Of a DNA stretch of 64,000 bases, positions 54,201 to 64,000 are shown piece by piece. Numbering within the stretch: position 1 is the first letter of the stretch; every line of letters begins with the position of its first letter. Under the pieces are notes generated by a model, which worked only from the letters and a program-made list of their open reading frames with translations, had not been told where the DNA came from and ran no database searches. The stretch spans positions 868,001-932,000 of the forward strand of contig OZ037844.1 in the NCBI GenBank assembly GCA_964035575.1. Reading direction: 5' to 3'. This DNA is from Rhynchopus sp. YZ270_cl-10 (taxonomy: Eukaryota; Euglenozoa; Diplonemea; Diplonemida; Diplonemidae). The translations under genes and the position numbers were made by a program.

Positions 54201-57200
54201 TCCGCATCTCCTTTTCCGCAAGGTTACGACTCGATGTCGGATTCTGCGGCAACGCACCTGCCGCAAATCTAAGAGCACGTGTCAACAGACGTGCCGGAAC
54301 TTTCATCAGCATTGCAGTAAAAACCGCTTCTTCTTCAGCATCTTCCGGCCGTTCGGACAAACCCATTGCAAGCATACGAAGTGCAAGATCATGATCACGG
54401 AAGAGATACTCAAGGGTGGCAGTGAGGAAGGTCAATGCTTCTGCACCCCGCTCCACCGCTTTGATGTCGTATGGCAGCAGCTGGCCCTGCTCTGCGAGAC
54501 CACGGCACGAAAGCAACGTGATGTCGCTCGAACCGTCGTTCCTCCTCCACGCCGGAAACGCCTTGCCCACATCCCCTGGGGGCTCTTGAAACTCCACCAC
54601 CAAATGCCACCCTGAGCTAGGCGTCACCACCGTCAACCCCGACTGCGAAGTGATCCTCCCCAACAACGCCAAGCCATCCAACACTTTGTTCACAATATGC
54701 GGGTCAGAGTCGTACGCGACGTTGACTATCAGCAGGCCCTTCTCTGCACGGAGCGGTGCCATAAGGCGGACACACACATCCTCTGTACACGTTTTGGTGC
54801 TGTCAAGATCAAGGCGGGTTGGTGTTAGAGCACCCCAATGCCCTTTGCGTACCATTTGTTCGATTGCAAAGGATTTTCCGGTGCCTGTTGGATGGTCAAA
54901 ATAGGTGACGGAGTCGAATTTGCGGAGGGCTATGACACGGTCGTGGGCCCAGCGGCGCCAGCGGACGTCGCAGGCGTTGTTGTCCACAAAGTCGACGCTC
55001 TCGCTTGCGGTGCTGGCCTCGGTGATGAGAGCTATGAGCTGCTTCCCCTGCACCACTTCCTCCGCAGCACGACGCACCTCATTTTGCAGATCCGGACCCA
55101 ACACCTGCACATTAAACACAACCAACCTCCCTTTGCGCATCAACTTATACATCACAATGAACGCCCGCACATCCTCTGGTGGTGTATGCTCATCGCAGTC
55201 AAGGATGTGATAAGGTAGTGCATTTCCTTTGAATAAAGACAACGCAAAGACACGACGGTCGGAAGGTGTGAGGCGCGATGTGTCTACAACATTTGCATCA
55301 ATGCTTTTAACCTGGATAAGACCGTATTTGGGTTCGGTTGGATCATAATTATCTGCTTCAAGCACTTCATCGGGTCGACCAAACTGTGTTTTCAGCTTTC
55401 TCAACAGCTTTCCGATGCACGTTAACTGCGCTTTCGCTGCTTCTCTGGTTGCAATGATCGCGTTCTCTGCGTTGTCCCAGGACATTACCAATTCAACACC
55501 GCTGGTGGACCCTTCAGCAGACTCCTCCAAAGCGACACGCATTTGTGGTGCTCTGCTTGCTGCCCCTGCAGCATTTTTCACGATGTGCCACCCAGCAAGC
55601 TCCTGCTGGGTCATGCTGTCAAGCATATCCTCCTCCACCCTTTCCCTCTCCGCCCCACAGCTTTCTTGCGCACAGAGCCGTTCCTCTGCACCGTTCATGC
55701 TGTGGCACACCACACAATGCCATGGCGCAGAGTCAACGGTCGCGACAGCACGGACGCTGGCTCGTAACGCAACGTGGGCGGCCCCTGGGGTGTCGTCAGA
55801 TGTCACCGCAATCCGATCGTCCATTCTCCAACGCACTCCGTCCCCCCATGCCCAGGTCTTACAGTGTGATGGCAACGCCGCAGGCTCAAGCGACATAAAC
55901 ACCGCACTCTTCTCCTTCCACACCACCCAGCTGTTGATCTGTACATCAAACCCGAGGGTATACACCTTATCCACACTTTGATAGATAATCGAAGCATGCA
56001 GAGTGTCCTCAGGGGAACGTTGAAGCCGTATCGCACTGTGTTCTGGCACGGTGAGGAGTACAGAAGAAGGTGCAGCGGAGACGCCTTGTACAACCGACCA
56101 CTGCCTTGCCACGGTTCCGAGGTGTTCCGACACATCGCAGGTATCACTCCAGGCAAACGGCGTCTCGACCACATCCCCGATACACCAACGGCCGCTCCAA
56201 TGGAATAGGTGAAATGCTTCGTCGCTTCTGGTGTAGGTCGGTGCGCACCGTTCGTACACCCCATATAGTGCGCTGTTCTGCGCTGGGGACATGGTAGGCT
56301 CTGTTTGATGTCCACCTTGCGCAGGTACTCCCTTAATAACAACGGCAGGAACCGTATCAAGCACCTTCTTCTTCGGTGTAGGAAGCAGACGACACTCCAC
56401 ATCAACATTGGGCAGAACACAGTACGGCACCAACGGCCCCTGGATGCTGGGGAGGTCCTCGACACTGCTGGAGTGCAGGATGCGGTCGCCGTTCTTGAGA
56501 ATCTCGATGGTGCCTTCTCCGAGGTCCAACTCGAAGGTAATGACATCATGACTCGAAAACTGCACCTTCTTTTTGGGGGTATACAAAATCCGATTTTCCT
56601 TTAGCCCAAAGATATTGCCATCAGGGCGTATGGTTAATCCAAACAGCGCGGTTTCGCTGTCATATTGCCGGTCAAGAAAGACGGCTGGCGGTGCCACCCC
56701 TACAAGACATTCTTGGATAGACTGTCCAGTTAACTGAAACGAAAAGGTGTGAGGTCCTGGACCACGCAGTACCGCTTCTCCTACAGCAGCTGCAGCCACA
56801 CCGCTTTTCCCTTCTCTGACAATACGGCGTGCGATGGAGACATCTTCTCCTACTTCAATTAGAGGAGAATGACGTAATACACTCCATTTGCAAGCATCGA
56901 CCACTGGAGCGCCAGGACTAAGCTCAACACTCGCAGTTTCTTGAAGGAGGAATACCACCGGGCGAAGAGCATGCCCCGGTAAACCCTCAAACCCAGACGC
57001 AAGACGTTCCCCATTTAAGTCAAAAAACGCCTTCCCAAACTGTCGTGTAACCGTAACGATGTCTCCTGAGCGGTATGGCTTTGCGACTCCCACATCATGA
57101 CCCGCATGCCGAAGCAAGCCACAACGGAGATACCACCAAACGTGCTTAGAATTTTCTACATCCTCGGATGGATCAAAATCTGGTCCACAAAGACCTACCT

Positions 57201-60200
57201 TCATTCCGTGAATGTTACCAGAGATTCTAACCCTCCAAATCTCCCCAGAGGCGAGAGAGAGGATGGTGGAAGGTGGCCCTGGTGTTTTGACGACAATGCG
57301 TTGGGACGGTGTGAGGGTGGTATTCGGTGATGGCTGCCAAACCCAAGAGGGGGTGACGGTAATGCTAAAGGGGTTGCCCTGGGAGGTTGCAGCGTGTGTG
57401 AGTTTATCTTGTAGCATCTCCGGAGTACCATGCTCATTGTTAACCGCCAGTATCCGCATCCCCTGCTCAAGCCCAATGCTCTCCCATATCATGCCCTCCT
57501 GCACTGCCACCTGGTCGATCCATAATGACCCTTCCCTTCCCTGCAGTTTAAGCCCATTCAAGCTGCGTGCTCCAATCACACTGACGGTTTGCTCGCTTTG
57601 TAGCCCTCCGGTGGACCAGACTAACTGTCGGTGATGTCCGTCCCCTTTTTGTACCTTTACTGATAGGACTGCTCCGTCCTCTCCAGTAGGGTCTCGCCAA
57701 TCTCCCATTTCCCAGGGTGGTGCGACGTTGTCGTGTAATGATACGCTGCTTAGTAAGGTTTTTGCGTTGGGTTTGTCGTTCTCATAGACTACCCAGGCGC
57801 CCTGAGAAGGGCATAGAATTGCATCAGAGTCGGTTCGTTTGTAGCACCAAAGCCCTTCTGTGTAACGTCCATCGGCTGGTCCGGTTCCTTCGAGAATGAG
57901 GCTGACTTCGGAGGAAAGATTATACTTTGTGTCAACAACGCCAACAACGGAGTGAGGAATCGATAGATTGGTGGGGCGCGGTGTGGGGAGTGTTGCAACG
58001 TCGCTTTCATATTGGGTAGCGGTGATGAGGGTAGGGGAACGACCTCGGGGACGGCGGAAGGAGGAACACAGTAGGTTTGCCTCATCGATGGTAACATCCC
58101 CTACGCTTCGTACACTCCGTAGAAGCTCTGCCATTCTGACCAACTCTGCTGGGGCAGCGCAGGAAAGCTCTGGAAACTCCCGGCAAGCTTCAAGAAAAAC
58201 ACTATTATGCAACATACTGTCGCTAGCCCATTGCCCCTGAACTGCCTGCAAATATTTTGCGATTCTTTGTGCATCATCATGCGCAAAGGAGAGCCTTCTA
58301 CTCCTAAACTCTAAATGGCCTTCCGCGAAGACTTTGCATGCCGCATTAAACGCACGCAATACTTCCCTCGCTTGAGAGACAAAATCGGAGAGGGTTGGGC
58401 TTAACTCCTTTTGAAGGGTAGCACGGTATATTATATCACGGTATTCAGATCCATTGCGGGTTGTGTTTCCGTAACGGCATTCAAGACTGACCTGTCCAGT
58501 AGGAGGAAAGTGGACTACGATTTGCGCAGGAGGAGGTGGTGGTCCAGCGTTTTCGATGTCTTCTGCTAGGCCTGCAACCATGCGGCATTCTTCGATTAAT
58601 TTGTCGGTCGTTCCGTTTTGTTCTTTAATCATGACCTCAAGTTCTCCGATGTTATCTTGGCCAGACATTTTCAAGAGCATTTCTCGAATAGCCGCAATGC
58701 TTTCAAACCCGGTATCACCAAACGCCTTATTCAGACTCTCCCAGAACCCAATAGATTCGCCCGATGAATTGCAAATTGGGGGGCGCAGGACTACCCCCGT
58801 TTCGGCCCCTTTCGCTAAGGCTTCTTGTTGTTCGTTGTACATAGTGACATGCTTTTGTGATGCAGCGACAAATGGATTGATATAGGCACAACAATTCAAA
58901 AAGGTTTGAAAGCAAGCATGCTGCATATCCCTCGAGTTCGACAGCACGCTGGATAATCCTGCGTCTTGCGCTTCAGGGTTTTCTCTGGTAAAGCGAACCA
59001 AACTGGGACATTGCAACACAGTATCAATAATCTGCAGGACCCGGTGTTGGCAGCCGCTTGAACATTTCAAAACCTTTTGCACTTCAGCCTCAGCGTTGCC
59101 TAGGGTTAGCGAAGAATCGTTCAGCGTCAGCAACACTTTGTCCTCCTCCGAGAAAAACGTTTTGTGCAGTGTCAGCTCCTCCGGCGGTGAGAAGGCGAGC
59201 TTTCTGAATGCACCCAAATCATGCAAGATGAAGTTCAAAGGGATTGCCCCATGCAGCAGAGCGTGGATGACGTCCTCCTTACAGTGCAACGCTTGGAGCA
59301 GACGACGTTCCTCGTCTAACCTGCCTTCAGAGTAATCACAGTCTGGTGGATGCAAGGAGGCAACTGCGTCGCTGAAGAGGGTGTTCAGAGAGAGTGAGCC
59401 TACGCCTAGACATGCGTTGTGGAAGGCGGGGGCAAAACCCTTGAGAGGAACCGTCGCGCCTTTGTTTTGTGTGATGAAGAAGGCCTTCACGATGGGACTG
59501 GAGACGGACCCTGGCAGGTCGAGGGCGGGTTTGAGAAGAATCTTGCATTCGTGGCAGAGTTCTCGGAGTTCATCGAGGGGGACCAGGTCGCGTTGACGGA
59601 TGGTCGATTCGAGCTTTGGGAAGAGGGATTGCTCGTCACTGACGTGCCAGTTGTGGATAACTTCTTTGAGCATGTGGATGACGTTCTCCAGGTCTTGAAA
59701 GGTGGCCTCCAAAGCCGGTCGTGTGTCAGCAAGGACCACGTTGTTTTCATCAAGGACTCTGCTATGTTTCTCCATGTTGCGTAGTTGGGTCAGCGAGATG
59801 CGGTTGCTCTTAATGCGTCCCTGGAGTTCGCAGCTTGCGTTCTCAACGCGTTTGAGAAACGGGATTGACTCCGCAAAGCGTTGTTGTAGACCTTGTAAGG
59901 TGGGGATGCTGATTGGTACAATGTCCCATTCGACCTTGCGCATTTGAAAGTAGTTGCTTAATAGTCGTTTTGCAGCTTCTCTGCGAATGCCGGTTAGAGA
60001 GTTGAGCAAAATGGTCTTCTTCGCACCTTGCCCGCATTTGTTCAGTAGAACCCATTCGTCAAGCTGTTGCAGGGATTTGAATTTGGCAGATTTAAGCATT
60101 CTTTGTGACGCAAGAGACCAGAGGTCGAGGAGAAAGGCTTCGTAAGGCGTGAGTGGGTCTGCCACCTGTCTGTCGGAGAGTATCTGTTGGATGACGCTAG

Positions 60201-62454
60201 CAGAGCCGCGTCCGGGGTTGAGGGCAGAGGCGTCCCAGCCGGTAGCAATATCGCGCAAAAGCTTGTGGCAGCTGTTGATCGCTTTGATCCCCCACCCCAT
60301 CGGGTCGGCGTCGCCGGTTTTAATGAATTCTCCCGAAATTTCGACGTTGTTGCTGTACCACGTTGCGTCGAGCCGGTCAGAGCATGCAGGGCTCCGCTGA
60401 CGAAGCACCACTGTCAACCCACCACGCACCGTATCAATACTCTCATGCCCTGGAGTAGCATTTGCAGCAGCACCGTTTGGAGTGGCCCCTGGGGTGCCTG
60501 GATAGGTGGGCATACGGAAGCCTATTGTGAAGCTTAATGAGTTGCCTTCGTATGCGGTGCGAAGCACCTCGGCATGCGAAAAGCTGGGGTGGAAGAGCAA
60601 GACGTGGTAGCCTGCAATGAGGATACAACCTTCGTAGATGTCATGACTGCGGCCTCTCTGCCACGTCCATAGACCGTCGTAGGCGTTTGTGGTGACTGCG
60701 TCAAGACATTGTAGGATTGCGATTGGTTCGTTCCCGCCACCTAGCTTCGTTTCGTGCAGCGATACGTAGTGTAATACAGAGACGGCGTCTTTAGGTTGGA
60801 TGGGTATGTCTGCTTGAAATGCAAGCGCTAACAACGAAATCAACTTCATAGAAGGCCTAGCCTTAGCCTGGTTGATCAGCCACCCATTCGTCCCAAATAC
60901 CTTTTCATGGAAGTACGGCCAATTTTTGATCATCGCTTGAAACACAATAAGCAGCGTCGCAGGGTGAAACCTTCTGTAATCATACTGTTCGATGTGAACC
61001 AAGAAGTGTTTTGCCAATACACGAACCGATTGTAGAATCCGCTCCAGCTTTGCAGGAAGGTCTGGCGTCGGCGGCTCTGCCAGCGTCGTATGAAGCAAAC
61101 GAGAGCAAAATGCCACCGCCGTTTCATTTGACAGATCATCACGCTTAATAAAAGAGCGGGTAAGACGTGGGGTACGTTCCCCCATGGTAGGGGCACGCCC
61201 TTCTGCCTGCTGGGTCTGCAGACGGAGGAGCAGCGCGACATCCTCACCACACACCATCTCGACGTACACACCATTCGCAGTTTCCGCAAGCTCAGAAAAC
61301 CACAGCACCTTATCGCCAACGACACACCCGCACTGCGCGGTGAAGTCTCTCAGAGGGCATCCCGGCAGCGCCGCGTCCCCTGCGACACGAAGCTCCTCGG
61401 TCTCCCCCTCCTCCCCGAGATACATCACCCCGGTCGTACAGCGCCCCTCTGAGATCACGCTGAACCCTTTCACCTCCAGTGGCATTACGTACCACTTCCC
61501 TATAAGACTATGCCCAGGCCTTCCTACACCTGCTCGCGTTTCACGACGACCACCTTGAACAGCGTTAAAGGCATTCGCATCGTCAATAGAACGGGTAATA
61601 AGAGCCGGACGATCAAGAATTGCCCAGACAAATGGAGCAGGGACACCAGAGGCACATCGGTGAAGGAAAACTTCTGCGTCTTCTGCAGTAGGAAGCTCTG
61701 GAGTGAACATTTGTCGAGGTTCCTGCCGGATCGCATAATTCGCAGAGCTCGAAGGAGCTGGGGCCGCCTTCTGCGCAAACTCTGGATGCACAAAGTACAA
61801 CAAAACCTCGGCAGCTCTCCTCTCATCTCTCGGCTGATTTAACAATCCTGCTAAGACATGAATCGCGCTTTCTTTTGCATCTGTCACAACAAAGAGCACC
61901 TCAAGAAGCATACAATACACTGCGGTACCAACCTTCCCATAGGGCACCCTCCTCATCCACTGTTTAATACTATGGATATGACGCAGCCAGCCATCGCCCA
62001 ATCGAGGAAAGCAAAGCACCGCAATGTCCGTTTCAGTGAAATTCGTTGTTAATGAAGAGAGCCACGACAAAAGCGCTTTTTGAACTGCCGCAAGAGCGTC
62101 CCAAGCGGAAACCGAATATGCCTTAGGGAGTTGAAGATGCTGTGCGAGAACCGCGTCATACGCAAGCATACAAACCAAGGCGCTCTGCAACGACCGTTTC
62201 GTCGCATTACGCACCACAGTGTGTAAATGCTGTGCGCAAATCGTCAGTTGATCGCCCCCAATCGGCTGCCCAGTACCATTCTCCCATAACACAACTACCA
62301 CCGACAGTGGACCCCCTATCGGCGCCTCTGCACCCGCCTCCGTGCTCCCCACCCTCGCAATGCACTGCGTCAACGCTGTACACCACTTCCCCACAATCTC
62401 CTCTTCTGACGCGCGAGACACAGCCTGGAGCATCGCTTCGCCTAAAGTCGCCAT
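42285..62454 (-). CDS. Giant RNF213/mysterin-family AAA+ protein, about 5,950 aa in seven exons
   Basis: Exons (minus): 62454-45982, 45777-45541, 45321-45253, 45018-44926, 43536-43387, 43188-43081, 43007-42285. All junctions are phase 0 with GTAT- or GTAA-type donors and AG acceptors; the 43081 end is least certain. Family evidence: Walker A HPTGTGKSF (~2520), GPSGTGKSY (~2885) and GPPGTSKT (~3500) with Walker B LLFVDEAG (~3575), LLDEMNATHM (~3220), and the RNF213-typical GRTVWLTNTRAIDGCLFDVF to APYLNRLEK block (~3830-3910). In animals the family is a dynein-like AAA+ ubiquitin ligase acting on lipid droplets and bacteria. Here no RING or RZ finger is seen. Added domains are a PDZ-like segment (~1625-1690), two SPRY/B30.2-like domains (~1740-1840, ~1895-2025), a RanBP2-type finger WHCVVCHSMNGAEERLC (~2248) and a C-terminal PDZ-like end. 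Ligase activity therefore cannot be assumed; remodelling or sensing by ATP hydrolysis is inferred. Confidence 0.9.
43537..44925 (-). other. Largest intron of the giant gene, filled with dispersed repeats
   Basis: This 1,389-bp intron carries a family 3/4 hairpin pair (43582-43678) and two tandem-like copies (43823-44014 and 44450-44637) of the block that contains ACATGTGACCCCACCGTGGA and the GC hairpin ACCGTGCGCCTGCGGCGC. The same block lies at 540-720. The repeats read on the plus strand, opposite to the gene. Confidence 0.65.
45778..45981 (-). other. First intron of the giant gene, derived from a dispersed repeat
   Basis: A 204-bp intron between a GTATAC donor and a CAACAG acceptor. About 130 bp of it (45829-45955) aligns with the intergenic repeat at 3330-3500. 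It interrupts the frame between SLTDK and YNKTLD. Confidence 0.65.
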
Positions 62455-63110
62455 GTTGTCTCACCTCCCCCACCCCCCCACCTCAGTGGGTGGAAACCGA
62501 AAAAAGAGAAGGGGGTTAGAGGGAAAGGGAGAGGGGAAAGGGGAGGGGAGGGGAGGGGAGGAGAACAGCCTGTGGAAGAAGGGTGTTTGAAAAATGTTTG
62601 TTTTGAAAGTGCTTTTTTTGTGTGGGGGTGTGCTGGGTAATTCATTGTGAAATGTGGTGAAAATGGGTGTGTTAATGTACCCCCAGGACTCCCCATTGTG
62701 CTCTGCTTATTTTTTGACTAAGTTAGACGTGAAGTCAGAGAGGAAGGACGTGGTACTTTTGCAAGATGAGAGTACTATACCTTCTTTCTAAGGAAGAAGA
62801 GGGTACGGTAGGGGAGTTTGGAAATGTGTTTTGTTATGTTTTTGAAAGTGCGTTGTGCTCTGTTTAATTTTGCTTGATAGTTTTGTTGACATGGAGTTGG
62901 AAAGGAAGGACGCGTTACTGTGTATGAGATTACGACTTATCCTCTTTCTCAGGGTTTGGGTAGAGGATGGGGAAGCTAAAAAAAAATGTCGCTTTTTTTT
63001 AGTAGTGTTTGCAAAGGAAAGAAAGGATGGGAAGAGAAGAGTGAAGAGAGGGAGAAGGGGTGGGGGGATGGGGAAGGTATGTTGTGTGTTGTGGAAAAAA
63101 AAAGGTGGAG

Positions 63111-63180
63111 TTGAAATACAAAGCCCTCTGGCTCTACCGGGGGTGGACACCCCAACCATGCAGTCCTACATCCGATAATA
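63111..63180 (+). repeat. Dispersed repeat family 6, copy at 63.1 kb
   Basis: GTTGAAATACAAAGCCCTCT, GGGGGTGGACACCCCAACCA, TGCAGTCCTACATCCGATAA: a shortened copy lacking the CTTGGTAC segment. Confidence 0.65.
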
Positions 63181-63227
63181 AAAAGGTGAAGCTGATAGTG
63201 CAAAAACGCCTTAAGACGAAGGCAGTG

Positions 63228-63260
63228 ACACTCCACGGGGTATCGAACCCCCGGAGTGTT
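63228..63260 (-). repeat. Hairpin resembling a tRNA acceptor/T-arm minihelix
   Basis: On the minus strand, ACACTCC pairs with GGAGTGT and encloses a GGGG/CCCC stem with the 7-nt loop TTCGATA, which fits the T-loop rule (G-TTCRANN-C). D and anticodon arms are absent, so it is not a tRNA gene. It directly follows a family 2 hairpin module. Confidence 0.5.
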
Positions 63261-63825
63261 GCGCTTGGGGGGGGGGGAGGGGAAGCGTTTGCTTATTTTC
63301 AAAATAAATAAAATTTGGCTGTATTTCGTTGGCACACACTCCCCGAGGATGTGTCCTTTACCAACCCCCACACCCCCTCTTTTTTGTCAAATATATCACC
63401 TACCTCGGTAGGTCTCGTACAGAGCGTCGCCCAGAGGGGTGGTGTGCTCAACAAGGTTTTGATTTTTGCTTTTTTTTTGCTTTTTTTTTGCTTTTTGTTG
63501 CTTTGATATGAAAACGGTCAGCCACCATCGCAAGGGTGGTCTGTGTACACCCTTTTTGTCTAAGGGGAGAGGAGAGGGGGAGAGGATGGGGGGTCGTACA
63601 TTCTGGTCTGTCATTTTTATTTTTTATTTTTGATTTAAATTTCACTAATTGTTCGAATAGGCGGAGTTGCCTCTTTTGGACCCAGCGCCATTTGCTGTAT
63701 TAGTTTTGTTGTTGTGTCGACCATCGCCTAAGACCCCACTTGGGGCTATTAGGTTTTTTTCCCTTTTTTGAAAACTTGGTATTAGTGTAGCCACCCTAGT
63801 CTCTACATAGCGTGCACACGAGTCG

Positions 63826-63880
63826 TATTATCGGATACGATAATAATTATCGTATATTATCGCATACGATAATATTGGTG
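63826..63880. repeat. TATCGxATACGATA palindrome cluster
   Basis: Several overlapping self-complementary units of the type ATTATCGTAT and ATACGATAAT. The TGGTGCTTCCCGGGGGG that follows resembles the terminal repeat of the elements at 26137 and 30730. Confidence 0.7.
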
Positions 63881-64000
63881 CTTCCCGGGGGGTATGCATT
63901 TCACAAATTTTCACAAATTTTCAATTCAATTCACAACTATTCACAACTTTTCACCACCCTTTTTTTCTTCGTTGGTGAAGCTTTTAAATGCCGGCATTTG

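Larger units (their letters stand above)
62455..64000. other. Gene-free flank upstream of the giant gene
   Basis: Holds a purine-rich run (62510-62575), a repeat shared with 33668-33747 (GTGCTCTGTTTAATTTTGCT then TGATAGTTTTGT), a family 6 repeat (63111-63180), a T-arm-like hairpin, palindromes at 63826-63880 and TTCACAA repeats at the edge. The promoter of the giant gene must lie here or in its 5' exon, but no core element can be assigned. Confidence 0.6.

Noticed and set aside
45046-63500. Many plus-strand ORFs of 60-190 aa opposite the giant gene
   Set aside because: They are antisense shadows of a strongly coding 16.5-kb exon; their composition follows the minus-strand codons.
1-64000. 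Complete tRNA genes, viral or retroelement coding regions
   Set aside because: I found no full cloverleaf with A and B boxes, and no reverse transcriptase, integrase, capsid or polymerase motifs in any frame I read.

Overview
The window is nuclear DNA of a eukaryotic protist, probably an alga or related lineage; I cannot place it more exactly. It has GT-AG introns, uses TAA, TAG and TGA all as stops, and carries pieces of cytosolic large-subunit rRNA. Coding is dense at the two ends. The middle is gene-poor and full of A/T and G/C homopolymer runs, tiny hairpins and inverted-repeat elements. Every protein gene I accept is on the minus strand.

Layout. 1-3.5 kb: repeats only (a 241-bp G-rich terminal-inverted-repeat element, a 7-bp GGGTACT minisatellite, pieces of dispersed families). 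3.6-10.1 kb: a tandem array of ankyrin-repeat genes, three apparently complete (633, 369 and 371 aa) and one 5'-truncated, with copies of an unrelated plus-strand coding fragment converging on their 3' ends. 10.4-11.0 kb: a hypothetical gene. 11.1-37.7 kb: about 26 kb with no convincing intact gene but dozens of hairpin modules, three copies of a ~120-bp perfect palindrome, a 1.3-kb fold-back element with ~437-bp inverted arms, nested small inverted-repeat elements and two LSU rRNA fragments. 37.7-38.7 kb: a C2H2 (U1/matrin-like) zinc-finger gene. 38.7-42.3 kb: repeats. 42.3-62.5 kb: one giant gene of the RNF213/mysterin AAA+ family (about 5,950 aa predicted, one 16.5-kb exon plus six small 3' exons). 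62.5-64 kb: repeats.

The most unusual signal is not a protein. Short hairpins recur tens of times, and within a family the outer flank and loop are conserved while the inner stem changes sequence on both sides so that pairing is kept. The same arm-to-arm agreement is seen in the longer palindromes. This suggests either selection on a folded RNA or DNA, or a copying process that rewrites one arm from the other. Some introns of the giant gene contain pieces of the same dispersed repeats found in the intergenic DNA, so intron sequence and repeat sequence exchange freely here.
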